36,773 nucleotides of DNA from Candidatus Omnitrophota bacterium (GCA_028718245.1 JAQUME010000006.1:1-36773); one strand, 5' to 3'; counted from the stretch's first letter, positions 23,374 to 31,731 are shown. A program made the numbers and translations. Notes: generated from the letters alone by a model not told the origin.

Positions 23374-24501
23374 ATGTTTGAGCGGATAAGAGCGATCCTG
23401 ATAAAAGAATTCAAGCAGATATTCCGCGATCCGCGGATGAAGACAATAATTTTTATTACTCCGCTTGTCCAGATAATCCTCTTCGGCTATTCCGCCAACC
23501 GGGATATCACTTATGTGCCTACCGCGATCTTCGACCGGGATAACACCAAGGAAAGCCGCGATCTCCTGCGCAAGTTCACCTATTCCAAATATTTTGTTCC
23601 TCTGCGTTATCTTACCGAGGATAAGCAGGAGAATGAAATCCTGGATAAGGGAGAGGTTAGCCTGGTCATCCGTATTGACCGCGGCTTTGGCCGTAACCTT
23701 AAGGCCGGCAAGAAGACCGATATCCAGCTGGTTTTTGACGGCACGGACTCAAATACCGCCATGGTCATTATGAGCTATGTCAATACGATCATCAGCGATT
23801 ACCAGCGGGAGTTGTTTAAAGAGAGGGTTGACACAGCCGGATTCATAAATACGGTGCCCAGCGTTGACCTCAGGGACCGCGCCTGGTTCAACGGCAACCT
23901 TATCTCAAGGAATTATTATCTGCCCGGGGTCATCTCTACCATTGTGACCGTGATGTCTCTTTTATTATCCGCAATGGCAATAGTGAAAGAAAAAGAGATC
24001 GGCACGATGGAGCAGCTGACAGTCAGCCCTTTACAGCCTTTAGAGCTTATCATAGGAAAGCTTCTGCCTTTCGCGGTGATCGCGCTTATCCAGGTTACCC
24101 TTATCACCGCATTGGGTGTACTCTGGTTCCAGATACCGCTGAGAGGCAATCTGTTTTTCCTTTTGTTTGCTACCTGCATATATTTATTTACTACTCTGGG
24201 TATAGGATTATTTATTTCCACGATATCCGCGACCCAGCAGGAGGCGATGATGTCGGTCTTTCTTTTTTATATGCCCACTGTCCTGTTATCCGGGTTTGCC
24301 TATCCGATATCCAACATGCCCCTGGTTATCCAATGGTCAACTTTTATTAACCCGCTGCGTTATTTCATGGTGGTTATCCGGAGTGTTTTCTTAAAAGGGG
24401 TGGGGATAGAGGTGCTTTGGCCGCAGCTTGCCCCGCTTTTGTTTATAGGCCTATCGGTAATTAGTTTAAGTTACCTGCGTTTTCGCAAAAGATTAGCTTA
24501 A
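23374..24501 (+). CDS. ABC-2 type permease (YbhR-like)
   Basis: The 375-residue paralogue of the preceding permease has RAILIKEFKQIFRDPRMKTI at the N-terminus, the periplasmic domain and the EKEIGTMEQLTVSPLQPLEL and LLSGFAYPISNMPLVIQWST segments at matching positions. A ribosome-binding site of the GGGGGG type stands right before the ATG. With its partner it should form the trans-membrane heterodimer of the exporter. Confidence 0.9.
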   Translation: MFERIRAILIKEFKQIFRDPRMKTIIFITPLVQIILFGYSANRDITYVPTAIFDRDNTKESRDLLRKFTYSKYFVPLRYLTEDKQENEILDKGEVSLVIRIDRGFGRNLKAGKKTDIQLVFDGTDSNTAMVIMSYVNTIISDYQRELFKERVDTAGFINTVPSVDLRDRAWFNGNLISRNYYLPGVISTIVTVMSLLLSAMAIVKEKEIGTMEQLTVSPLQPLELIIGKLLPFAVIALIQVTLITALGVLWFQIPLRGNLFFLLFATCIYLFTTLGIGLFISTISATQQEAMMSVFLFYMPTVLLSGFAYPISNMPLVIQWSTFINPLRYFMVVIRSVFLKGVGIEVLWPQLAPLLFIGLSVISLSYLRFRKRLA

Positions 24502-24518
24502 CTTTGTTTTTTAAAGCC

Positions 24519-25274
24519 ATGTTTAAACGAATAAAGAAGATCATATTATTTTCAATCCTGGGAGCTGCCTTGATCGCCCTGGGAATAGCTTTATTTACCG
24601 TATTCTTTGACCAGGCGGTGATCGTCAGGAAGGGGACTATCTATTGCGTGCTTTGTGAGGAGAAAATAGTGGCCCTGACCTTTGACGACGGGCCTTCGCC
24701 CGACTGGACCCCTAAAATATTGGACGCGCTTAAAGAGGAGAATATCAAGGCCACCTTTTTTATGCTGGGAAAACACGTGGAGGAGTATCCGGAGGTCGCC
24801 AGGCGCGTAGCCGCAGAAGGCCACGAGATAGGTAATCATACCTACGACCACCACGTGCTCCTTTATTACAAACCGGAGGAACTGGAGAAAGAGATAAGGG
24901 ATGCCCAGGATGCGATTTATAAGGCCACCGGTGTAACCACGAAATATTTTCGGCCGCCCAAGGCCTGGCTTACGGGAGCTGAAAAAAAACAGTTAAAGCG
25001 CATGGGCTATGAGACCATTCTCTGGTCTTTAAATTCCAAGGACTGGGTTACCTTCCATGACAAGCAGATCACTTCATATATTTTAAGGAATATCCGGCCG
25101 GGGGATATTATTCTTTTTCATGATTCAGGAGGGGTATTCCGTCCCGAAGGAGGGAGCAGGAAGCAGACGGTAAAGACGATATCGCGGCTTGCCGGTAAAT
25201 TAAGGGAGAAGGGTTACAGGTTCGTGACTATCAGCGAGCTTTTGAGCTTAAGGGAGAAGAATGGAAAACAATAA
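24519..25274 (+). CDS. membrane-anchored polysaccharide deacetylase (NodB homology, CE4)
   Basis: The 251-residue protein has one N-terminal TM helix (about 8-30), so the catalytic domain should be extracytoplasmic. NodB motifs: TFDDGPSPDWT (D56, D57), the metal-binding HTYDHH (H107, H111), FRPPKAW, where most have RPPYG, and the late LFHDSGG histidine. It would remove an acetyl (or formyl) group from an amino sugar of a cell-surface glycan or lipid carrier. TTG 24504 is an alternative start; neither has a good Shine-Dalgarno. It follows the exporter with an 18-base gap and overlaps the next gene by 14 bases. Confidence 0.9.
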   Translation: MFKRIKKIILFSILGAALIALGIALFTVFFDQAVIVRKGTIYCVLCEEKIVALTFDDGPSPDWTPKILDALKEENIKATFFMLGKHVEEYPEVARRVAAEGHEIGNHTYDHHVLLYYKPEELEKEIRDAQDAIYKATGVTTKYFRPPKAWLTGAEKKQLKRMGYETILWSLNSKDWVTFHDKQITSYILRNIRPGDIILFHDSGGVFRPEGGSRKQTVKTISRLAGKLREKGYRFVTISELLSLREKNGKQ

Positions 25275-26928
25275 GAGGACGCTAAAGCAGGTTTTACTTT
25301 TGGTTGTATTATCTTACTTCTGTTTCATGTTCGGCAATTCCCTGGTTTCGCTTACTATACCCGATGAGGTTTTTTACAGCCTGACCGCCAGGGAGATGCT
25401 GCAAAACGGAAGCTGGATGACCCCCTATATTTTCGGCCAGCCGCAGTTTGAGAAACCGATATTCACTTATTGGCTGCTCAAGTCGGCATTTATGGTTTCC
25501 GGGGTCAATAGTTTTTCCGCCAGGTTTTTTCCGGCCCTCTTCGGAATGATCGGGGTCCTGGCCGTTTATTTTCTGGGCAGAATAGGTTTTAAAGACCATA
25601 AAAAGGCGTTTATCTCAAGCGTAGTATTAATGACCGGCGGCCTTTATGTGGGCCTGGCCCGGACCGTATTTACGGACATGGTTTTTTCCATATTCATCCT
25701 TTTGTCCCTGCTGTCTTTTTATTGGGGATATTCTTTAAAAAACAGGAAAGGGCCGGGCATATTATTATTTTTTGTTTTTGCGGGGCTGGCCACCCTGACC
25801 AAAAGCCCGCTGGGTTTACTCATCCCCCTGGTGACGGCGATCGTGTTTTTGTGGATAAGGAAAGATATAAAATTCCTGCTTAGCCGTTACCTTTTTTTGG
25901 GCTTAGTGATCTTTGGGTTGATCTCCGTCCCCTGGTACTTTTTGATGTTTAAGCTTTACGGCAACGCTTTTACCCATGAGTTCTTTTACAATGACCACTT
26001 TAGAAGGATCATCCAGGCAGAGCACATCGGTAATGATACCTGGTATTTTTATCCTTTCTCCATGATCGGATGCATGTTCCCCTGGAGTTTTTTCCTGGCT
26101 GCGGCCTTATTTTTTCTTCCCCGGTATTTAAGGCAAAAAGAGAACGCCTTCTATGTTTTCCTGGTTTGCTGGATAGCGGTAACTTTTATGATCTTCCAGA
26201 GCGCGCATTCCAAGCTGGTAAGCTATATTTTCCCGCTTTTTCCGGCGCTGGCCCTTATTTGCGGGGGCTTTATCGCCGACTCGCTTGTTGCGGAAAAGAG
26301 GAGCCGGTTGTTTTATCTTGCCTTATCTCTGAGTGTAGCGGCGGTTTTCTTAATGCCCGCGGCTTTGATCATTACCTCGGTCTGGTTCAGGCATTATCTT
26401 AGCCGGTACATTTATTCGCAGGGGGCGATTAATTTGTTTATTTTTTCCTTTTTTGTATTAGGCATGGTTATGCTTTTTTTGCGGCTCAGGGGGAAATTGT
26501 TAAAAACTATTTACTGCCTGGGTCTTTTTGTGCCGCTGATGTTATATTTTGTCCCTCTTGTGCGGCAGGGGATCGAACCCTATCTTTCTCCCCGGGAATC
26601 CTGCGAATACCTGCTTAGGAATTATAAGATAGATAACGCTATTTTAAGTTCAAAGTTTTTCGTGCGCGGGGTAAAATATTATACGGATAAAGAGGTAGCG
26701 GTTATCGATATGCCGGGCACACCTTTTTTTAGCCCGCACCCAATCCCTTTTTTGAACACGCAAGGCAAGGTGCGTGAATTCCTGCGCCGGCAGAAAATTA
26801 CCTATGCTATCCTGAAAAAGGGCTCGGTTGAGGATATAGCTAGCCTTGTGGGCGGGGAATTCAAATATACGGTGCTGAAGGTCATCGGCAATGAGTATAT
26901 CGTGAAAATTGAGACCATTGTCAAATAA
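25261..26928 (+). CDS. ArnT-like integral-membrane glycosyltransferase (GT39/GT83 type)
   Basis: The 555-residue GT-C enzyme has about twelve membrane helices. The first periplasmic loop shows PDEVFYSLTAREMLQNGSWM and QFEKPIFTYWLLK. These match the conserved acidic residues and the EKP-x-x-x-YW motif of ArnT, which transfers 4-amino-4-deoxy-arabinose from undecaprenyl phosphate to lipid A. A small soluble C-terminal domain follows (from about 440). Sugar and acceptor cannot be told from the sequence. Overlapping a deacetylase recalls ArnD-ArnT, but the deacetylase here is outside the membrane, so the resemblance may be only general. Confidence 0.88.
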   Translation: MENNKRTLKQVLLLVVLSYFCFMFGNSLVSLTIPDEVFYSLTAREMLQNGSWMTPYIFGQPQFEKPIFTYWLLKSAFMVSGVNSFSARFFPALFGMIGVLAVYFLGRIGFKDHKKAFISSVVLMTGGLYVGLARTVFTDMVFSIFILLSLLSFYWGYSLKNRKGPGILLFFVFAGLATLTKSPLGLLIPLVTAIVFLWIRKDIKFLLSRYLFLGLVIFGLISVPWYFLMFKLYGNAFTHEFFYNDHFRRIIQAEHIGNDTWYFYPFSMIGCMFPWSFFLAAALFFLPRYLRQKENAFYVFLVCWIAVTFMIFQSAHSKLVSYIFPLFPALALICGGFIADSLVAEKRSRLFYLALSLSVAAVFLMPAALIITSVWFRHYLSRYIYSQGAINLFIFSFFVLGMVMLFLRLRGKLLKTIYCLGLFVPLMLYFVPLVRQGIEPYLSPRESCEYLLRNYKIDNAILSSKFFVRGVKYYTDKEVAVIDMPGTPFFSPHPIPFLNTQGKVREFLRRQKITYAILKKGSVEDIASLVGGEFKYTVLKVIGNEYIVKIETIVK

Positions 26929-27200
26929 CAGCGATAGATATTTCGCTCTCGGGATATTGTACGCGTGCGAAATTTTTCGCCGTGTGCTACGGTTTACGGC
27001 TCGCTTCGGCAGCGCAAGGTTCCTTACGCATTAAGGAATTGCCTGCACTCGCCGTAAAGCCTTGCACACAATTGCCGAAAAATTTCTAATTGCACGCTTA
27101 ACAATATCCCTCGGCAAAATATCTATGGATAAAACCGACATTCGCTCCAAAACCAGCAGCCTAAGTGTAACGGAAATAATAATGTTTAAGGATGATGACG
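26929..27200. other. intergenic stretch between the glycosyltransferase and the MFS gene
   Basis: Most of this gene-free stretch is the palindromic repeat 26937-27123. The last 75 bases lead into the MFS gene; I see no clear promoter hexamers there apart from an A/T-rich AATAATAATG near 27175. Confidence 0.5.
26937..27123. repeat. ~187-bp imperfect palindromic repeat, copy 2
   Basis: Same element as 8876-9060, with the same ends (GATATTTCGCTC... and ...CGGCAAAATATC) and orientation. It is more regular inside: TTTACGGCTCG (26994-27004) can pair with the CGCCGTAAA block (27050-27058), and the centre holds a small hairpin TTCCTTA-CGCAT-TAAGGAA. It follows the stop of the glycosyltransferase by eight bases, again at the 3' end of an operon. 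Confidence 0.85.
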
Positions 27201-28418
27201 ATGAACAGTAAGAAGAAAGCCGCGTTCCAGCTTATTTTCCTTTTCGGACTAGTCAGCCTTTTCGGGGACATGGTCTATGAAGGGGCGCGCAGCGTAAACG
27301 GCCCGTATCTTAAAACCCTCGGAGCTAATGCGGCAATAGTCGGCCTGGTCGCGGGATTAGCCGAATTCTTAGGTTACGCGCTGCGCCTGGCCTCGGGGTA
27401 TTTTGTCGATAAGACAAAAGCCTATTGGTTATTTACTTTTATAGGCTACGGTATGCTGGTCAGCGTGCCTTTATTGTCTTTAGCCGGGGTATGGCAGGTG
27501 GCGGTTGTTTTTATTGTCATGGAAAGGATGGGCAAGGCCTTGCGCAGCCCGGCAAGAGACACGATCCTTTCGCAGGCAACCAAACAGGTGGGTACAGGAA
27601 TAGGTTTTGCCATCGCCGAGGTGCTTGATCAGCTCGGGGCCATCGCCGGGCCCTTGATCTTTACCGGGCTTTTTGTGATCCTCGGTAAAGGGAATAGAAA
27701 TATAGCGGACTATCAATTCGGATACTCCCTGCTGTGGATCCCCTTGATCTTGGTTTTGCTCTGCATTATCTTTGCCTGGCGCAGTGTGCCTGAACCGGAA
27801 GCATTAGAGATACCCGTAATTAAAAGCCCGCAAGCAGATAAGTTAGGCAAGGTTTTCTGGATCTACACGGTTTTTACTTTTGTCACTACCCTTGGTTTTG
27901 CCAACTTCGCGCTCATCGGTTTTCATTTCAAAGCCGCGCGCGTGCTTACCGACAGCCAGATCCCTTTATTCTATGCTGTAGCCATGGGCGTAGATGCCCT
28001 GGCTGCCCTGGCCATAGGCCGCCTGTATGATATTTTTAAGTCCAGGCGCGATAATGAAAAGGCGGGATTAGCCACCCTGGCCGTTATCCCGGTTCTTTCA
28101 CTATTTATACCGGCATTCGTTTTCTCGGCGAAGTTTTCCCTGGCCTTAGCCGGGGCGATCATCTGGGGTATCGTCATGGGCTGCCACGAAACGATCATGA
28201 GATCCGCCATCGCCGACCTTACTCCGCTAAAGAAGAGGGGGACCGGCTACGGCATATTCAATTCCGCTTATGGCTTGGCGATCTTTATCGGCAGCGCCGT
28301 CATGGGGCTGCTTTATGAGTATTCCATCCCCGCGGTCATAATCATCAGCATAGCGGTTGAAATAGCGGCTATCCCCGTATTCTTTGTCCTAAAGAAAAAT
28401 GCCTTGACAACAAAATGA
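27201..28418 (+). CDS. major facilitator superfamily transporter
   Basis: The 405-residue protein has about twelve TM helices and the MFS loop pattern (LRLASGYFVDKTKAYW after helix 2, GRLYDIFKSRRDNEKAG after helix 8). Other segments are GDMVYEGARSVNGPYL near the start and RMGKALRSPARDTILSQATK, known to me from a broad group of uncharacterised MFS proteins. AAGGAT (27188-27193) is at proper distance for ATG 27201; ATGs at 27192 and 27195 fall inside it. It lies upstream of nikR, with the nikR promoter beginning in its last codons, so a role in nickel homeostasis is possible but unproven. Confidence 0.88.
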   Translation: MNSKKKAAFQLIFLFGLVSLFGDMVYEGARSVNGPYLKTLGANAAIVGLVAGLAEFLGYALRLASGYFVDKTKAYWLFTFIGYGMLVSVPLLSLAGVWQVAVVFIVMERMGKALRSPARDTILSQATKQVGTGIGFAIAEVLDQLGAIAGPLIFTGLFVILGKGNRNIADYQFGYSLLWIPLILVLLCIIFAWRSVPEPEALEIPVIKSPQADKLGKVFWIYTVFTFVTTLGFANFALIGFHFKAARVLTDSQIPLFYAVAMGVDALAALAIGRLYDIFKSRRDNEKAGLATLAVIPVLSLFIPAFVFSAKFSLALAGAIIWGIVMGCHETIMRSAIADLTPLKKRGTGYGIFNSAYGLAIFIGSAVMGLLYEYSIPAVIIISIAVEIAAIPVFFVLKKNALTTK

Positions 28419-28432
28419 CAGCATGCTACTAT
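28404..28432 (+). promoter_or_regulatory. nikR promoter
   Basis: TTGACA (28404-28409, inside the end of the MFS gene), 17-base spacer, TACTAT (28427-28432). The -10 box lies within the left half of the putative NikR operator, so binding would shut the promoter. Confidence 0.7.
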
Positions 28433-28448
28433 CCTGAAATTAGTAGCA
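28424..28448. promoter_or_regulatory. putative NikR operator (inverted repeat)
   Basis: TGCTACTA (28424-28431) and TAGTAGCA (28441-28448) are exact inverted repeats nine bases apart. The inner spacing of the TGCTAC/GTAGCA half-sites is 13 bases. NikR sites in other bacteria are similar dyads of 6-7 base half-sites. The location over the -10 box of nikR fits autoregulation. Confidence 0.7.
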
Positions 28449-28467
28449 CATTATCTGAAAAGGAGCT

Positions 28468-28878
28468 ATGGCGCTGATCCGTTTCGGGGTTTCGATAGAC
28501 AAGGAGTTGTTGCAGAAATTCGACGCCCTTATCAAAAACAAGAAATACACCAACCGTTCGGAGGCCTTCCGCGACCTGATCCGCCAGGAATTGATCCGCG
28601 AACAATGGCAGGGCGGCCGGAAGATCGCCGGGGCAATTACCTTGATATATAACCACCATAAGAGGGAACTGGTAAATAAGCTTATGGATATCCAGCACGA
28701 TTTTGGGGAAATAATCATTTCCAGCCAGCATATACACCTGGATCACGATAATTGCCTGGAGTTGATCGCGGTAAAGGGGAGTCCGAGCCAGGCCCAAAAG
28801 CTTTCCGATAGTTTAAGGTCGGTAAAAGGGGTCAAGCACGGGACATTGAGTATGTCAGCGACAGGCGAGGGTATTTAG
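28468..28878 (+). CDS. nikR: nickel-responsive regulator NikR
   Basis: The 136-residue protein has the ribbon-helix-helix N-terminus (LIRFGVSIDKELLQKFDALI, then YTNRSEAFRDLIRQEL) and the ACT-like C-terminal domain. The nickel ligands can be seen at the right spacing: H77, H88, H90 and C96 (QHDFGE... SQHIHLDHDNC), corresponding to H76, H87, H89 and C95 of E. coli NikR. It should form a tetramer and repress nickel uptake genes when nickel is plentiful. AAAAGGAG precedes the ATG. Confidence 0.96.
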   Translation: MALIRFGVSIDKELLQKFDALIKNKKYTNRSEAFRDLIRQELIREQWQGGRKIAGAITLIYNHHKRELVNKLMDIQHDFGEIIISSQHIHLDHDNCLELIAVKGSPSQAQKLSDSLRSVKGVKHGTLSMSATGEGI

Positions 28879-28897
28879 GTATTATTTTTTTATCCAT

Positions 28898-28925
28898 TAG
28901 TAGCACGAATTATTAGTTAGTAGCA
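28898..28925. promoter_or_regulatory. two direct NikR-type half-sites upstream of the outer-membrane gene
   Basis: TAGTAGCA occurs at 28898-28905 and again at 28918-28925, the same octamer as the right half of the nikR operator but as a direct repeat with a 20-base period. No inverted partner is visible. It stands just before the start of the outer-membrane protein gene, a sensible place for nickel control. Confidence 0.55.
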
Positions 28926-28939
28926 TAAAGGTGGGAATG

Positions 28940-29860
28940 ATGTTACGCAATGTATTGTGTATTTTTTGCGCGGGTATCATACTTATCGGTATCAATACAG
29001 GCGCTATGGCGCAAGACGTATCTCAGGTTCAGGATGACTGGGACCCTCCATCCGCCGGTCCAGTTACTACCTGGACCGCGCCCTTATGCGGAAAAGGAAA
29101 GTTTGTCATTCAGCCCTTTGTCTTCTATAATAGGACAAGGGGGTCTTTTGACGAAGATGGGCATTATGGATCCCTGACGGAGGGAGAGGCAAAATCCCAA
29201 TATCAACAGCAGTTGTTCATGCAATACGGCCTTACGGATACGCTAGAGATTGACGGCCAGGCAGTTTACCAGGAGAATTTTATAAAGAGCGCAGAAGGTA
29301 AAGCCCGGGATAACGGGTTTGGTGATAGTTACCTCTTCCTGCGTTATTGCGCTTTTGAGGAAAAAGGGTTAAGGCCCCAGATAACGGCTTTGGCGCAGTT
29401 AAAAATGCCCACCGGTAAATACCAGCATCTGGATTCCAATAAACTGGGGACGGATTCCATGGGGGCTGGCTCCTGGGATCCCGGAGCGGGCCTGATTATG
29501 ACCAAGAAGTTTAAACCTTTTATTTTTCATGCCGATGCAGCATACAGTTTTCCGCAAAGAACGCTAATTGATGGTTTTGCGGTACGCTATGCCAATTACC
29601 TTAACTACGATTTTGGGCTAGAATATTTTCTGCCGAGGGGCTTCAGCATTGTGTTGGAAGCTAACGGTTTCCTGCAGGGGGACAAAAAAGAGGGCAGTGA
29701 CAAACTCCCTTCCTCGGGTGTAAGTTACATTAGTGTATCGCCCGGCTTCGGGTGGTCTTGCCAGAAGGCCCAGTTCTTGCTGGCTTACCAGAGAGTGGTA
29801 GCGGGGGTCAATACGGATGCCAACGATTCTATAGTTCTAACGGCAGTTTATGCATTTTAA
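28940..29860 (+). CDS. outer-membrane beta-barrel protein, candidate nickel channel
   Basis: About 306 residues with a signal peptide (MLRNVLCIFCAGIILIGINT, cut near AMA|QDV). The rest alternates short amphipathic strands (KFVIQPFVFYNRTRGSF, GFSIVLEANGFLQGD, AQFLLAYQRVVAGV) and ends in VLTAVYAF, a C-terminal aromatic as required for barrel insertion. It resembles the 'phenol MetA degradation' group of barrel proteins. It lies between nikR and nikM and behind NikR half-sites, so it may let nickel cross the outer membrane without TonB. ATG 28937 is equally possible; AAAGGTGG favours 28940. Confidence 0.8.
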   Translation: MLRNVLCIFCAGIILIGINTGAMAQDVSQVQDDWDPPSAGPVTTWTAPLCGKGKFVIQPFVFYNRTRGSFDEDGHYGSLTEGEAKSQYQQQLFMQYGLTDTLEIDGQAVYQENFIKSAEGKARDNGFGDSYLFLRYCAFEEKGLRPQITALAQLKMPTGKYQHLDSNKLGTDSMGAGSWDPGAGLIMTKKFKPFIFHADAAYSFPQRTLIDGFAVRYANYLNYDFGLEYFLPRGFSIVLEANGFLQGDKKEGSDKLPSSGVSYISVSPGFGWSCQKAQFLLAYQRVVAGVNTDANDSIVLTAVYAF

Positions 29861-29877
29861 TTAAAAAGGGAGAAATT

Positions 29878-30576
29878 ATGCATATACCAGACGGATATTT
29901 GGGGCCGGGGACATGCGGTTTCTTTTACTTAGTGATGCTCCCCATATGGACTTTTGCCTCGCGTATCGTCAAAAAGACGTTAAAAGCGCGCCAGGTGCCG
30001 ATGCTGGCGATCGGCGCGGCATTCAGCTTTGTGATCATGATGTTCAATGTCCCCATACCCGGAGGCTCAACCGGGCATGCGGTTGGCGCGGTATTAGTGG
30101 CGATATTACTGGGGCCCTGGGCTGCTTGTATTGCCGTAACCGTGGCATTGGTTATCCAGGCGCTTTTATTCGGCGACGGCGGAATTACCGTCTTAGGAGC
30201 CAATTGTTTTAATATGGCTTTTATCATGCCGTTTGCGGGATATTACATCTATAAAATGATAAGTTATAACGCTCCTGTAACTTCAAAGAGAAGGGTTATC
30301 GCTTCCGGGGTTGCCGGATATCTTGGCTTGAACCTGGCGGCTTTATTTACGGGAATAGAATTCGGGCTGCAACCGTTATTGCATCATACCGCCGGAGGCC
30401 AGGCCCTTTACAGTCCATACGGGTTAAGTGTGGCAGTGCCGGCAATGGTGGTCGAACATCTTCTTTTGTTCGGATGGGTTGAAGCGCTGGTAACTGCCCT
30501 GGTAATCAAATATCTGCAGAAACATTCCCCTGAACTTCTTGAAGAAAGGCAGGTGAATAATGAAGCTCACTTCTAA
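29878..30576 (+). CDS. nikM: energy-coupling-factor nickel/cobalt transporter, substrate component CbiM/NikM
   Basis: The 232-residue membrane protein begins MHIPDGYLGPGTC: the N-terminal M-H-x-x-D-G is the metal-binding loop of CbiM/NikM, in which His2 and the amino group bind Ni or Co. VPIPGGSTGHAVGAVLVAIL and FGDGGITVLGANCFNMAF are further family signatures. The start at 29878 is forced by the need for this N-terminus and has AAGGGAG upstream. Nickel is favoured over cobalt by the NikR context and the PDGLE-type partner that follows. Confidence 0.94.
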   Translation: MHIPDGYLGPGTCGFFYLVMLPIWTFASRIVKKTLKARQVPMLAIGAAFSFVIMMFNVPIPGGSTGHAVGAVLVAILLGPWAACIAVTVALVIQALLFGDGGITVLGANCFNMAFIMPFAGYYIYKMISYNAPVTSKRRVIASGVAGYLGLNLAALFTGIEFGLQPLLHHTAGGQALYSPYGLSVAVPAMVVEHLLLFGWVEALVTALVIKYLQKHSPELLEERQVNNEAHF

Positions 30577-30895
30577 ATTATGGATCGGCATAGGGATATT
30601 GATCGTTTTATCCCCCTTAGGGCTTTTGCTCCCGGAGTATTTTAAGGCAGGCAGCGCCTGGGGTGAATGGGGGGCCGATGAAATACAGAAAATGGTTGGT
30701 TATATTCCCAAGGGACTGGCCAAACTTTCCGGCCTTTGGCAGGCGCCGCTGCCTGATTACGTGTTTAAGGGCTGGGAGGAAAAAGGTTTGCCCAGTTTAA
30801 GTTTTGCCTATATAATATCAGCCGCGACAGGTATAGTTGTCGTTATACTTGTGGCTCTGATTATAGGTAAGTTTCTGTCAAAGAAAGGCGATTAG
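30560..30895 (+). CDS. nikN: NikN-like accessory component with two TM helices (PDGLE type)
   Basis: A 111-residue protein with a TM helix at about 7-25 (LWIGIGILIVLSPLGLLLPE), an extracytoplasmic stretch and a C-terminal TM helix (AYIISAATGIVVVILVALII). This is the shape of CbiN/NikN, the small subunit that supports metal loading into CbiM. GLLLPEYFKAGSAWGEWG and PDYVFKGWEEKGLPSLSFAY suit the PDGLE-domain group linked to nickel systems. It overlaps nikM by 17 bases. Confidence 0.85.
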   Translation: MKLTSKLWIGIGILIVLSPLGLLLPEYFKAGSAWGEWGADEIQKMVGYIPKGLAKLSGLWQAPLPDYVFKGWEEKGLPSLSFAYIISAATGIVVVILVALIIGKFLSKKGD

Positions 30896-30900
30896 TCCTG

Positions 30901-31731
30901 GTGTCTAAAAACAATAACTTCATAGAGCGTTCTATCATGGGCGCTCTATCATTTTTGAAAGATTCGGTTTTCGCGGAGGAGTATGCCGCAGGGGGCGGTT
31001 TCCTGCAGTCGCTTGACCCGAGGGTAAAAGCAATCACCTTCCTGTTGTTCATCATCCAGGTTCTTTTTGCCCGGAGTATCCCGGCTTTGTTTTTTCTTTA
31101 TGGTTTATGCCTGTTCCTGGCGTTGGTTTCCAGGATAAATCTGGGATTTTTCCTTAAACGCACCTGGGTGTTCATACCGCTCTTCGCGCTGTTCATCGCC
31201 ATCCCGGCATTATTCAGCACCTTCAGCCCGGGTGAAGGATTAGCTACCTGGGATATTCTCGGGACTAAATTGACCATTACCCGGCAGGGCTTAGCCGCCG
31301 CAGTTACCTTTATCATGCGAGTGGCTGCTTCGGTATCCTTTGCCGTGCTTTTGACCATTACCACCAGGCACATTGAATTATTGAAGGTCCTGCGTATTTT
31401 TAAAATACCTCAGGTTTTTGTGATGACCCTGGGGATGTGCTACCGTTATATTTATCTCTTTGTGAGTATGATCGAGGATACCTACCGGGCGATCAAAAGC
31501 CGGGTCGGAGTATTGGTGCATTATAAAAGCGGGCAGAATATCGTGGCCTGGAATATCGCTTTTCTCTGGAGCCGCTCATTAAAACTGAATGAAGAGGTGT
31601 ACAGGGCAATGCTTTCCCGGGGTTATGAGGGAGAGGCCAGGGTATTGGATGAATTTAAGACCCAGGTTAAGGACTGGCTTTGGCTGTTTAGCGTAGCGGC
31701 CTTATACCTGATCATATTATGGATGACCTGA
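30901..31731 (+). CDS. nikQ: energy-coupling-factor transporter T component CbiQ/NikQ
   Basis: The 276-residue membrane protein couples the ATPase to NikM. FIERSIMGALSFLKDSVFAE at the N-terminus is the usual CbiQ opening, so GTG 30901 is preferred to ATG 30937. FLQSLDPRVKAITFL and the coupling-helix motif MLSRGYEGEAR near residues 238-248 are present. An exact 8-base inverted repeat (ATAGAGCG/CGCTCTAT, 30922-30949) lies at the start of the gene and may affect translation. It overlaps the ATPase gene by 13 bases. Confidence 0.92.
   Translation: MSKNNNFIERSIMGALSFLKDSVFAEEYAAGGGFLQSLDPRVKAITFLLFIIQVLFARSIPALFFLYGLCLFLALVSRINLGFFLKRTWVFIPLFALFIAIPALFSTFSPGEGLATWDILGTKLTITRQGLAAAVTFIMRVAASVSFAVLLTITTRHIELLKVLRIFKIPQVFVMTLGMCYRYIYLFVSMIEDTYRAIKSRVGVLVHYKSGQNIVAWNIAFLWSRSLKLNEEVYRAMLSRGYEGEARVLDEFKTQVKDWLWLFSVAALYLIILWMT

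Noticed and set aside
24519-26928. Calling the pair arnD-arnT
   Set aside because: ArnD works in the cytoplasm on undecaprenyl-linked sugar, whereas this deacetylase has an N-terminal membrane anchor and probably faces outward; no other arn genes are present.
30922-30949. Inverted repeat ATAGAGCG/CGCTCTAT as an operator or attenuator of nikQ
   Set aside because: It lies inside the coding sequence in a conserved part of CbiQ; eight-base dyads occur by chance in a window of this size and nothing else supports regulation there.
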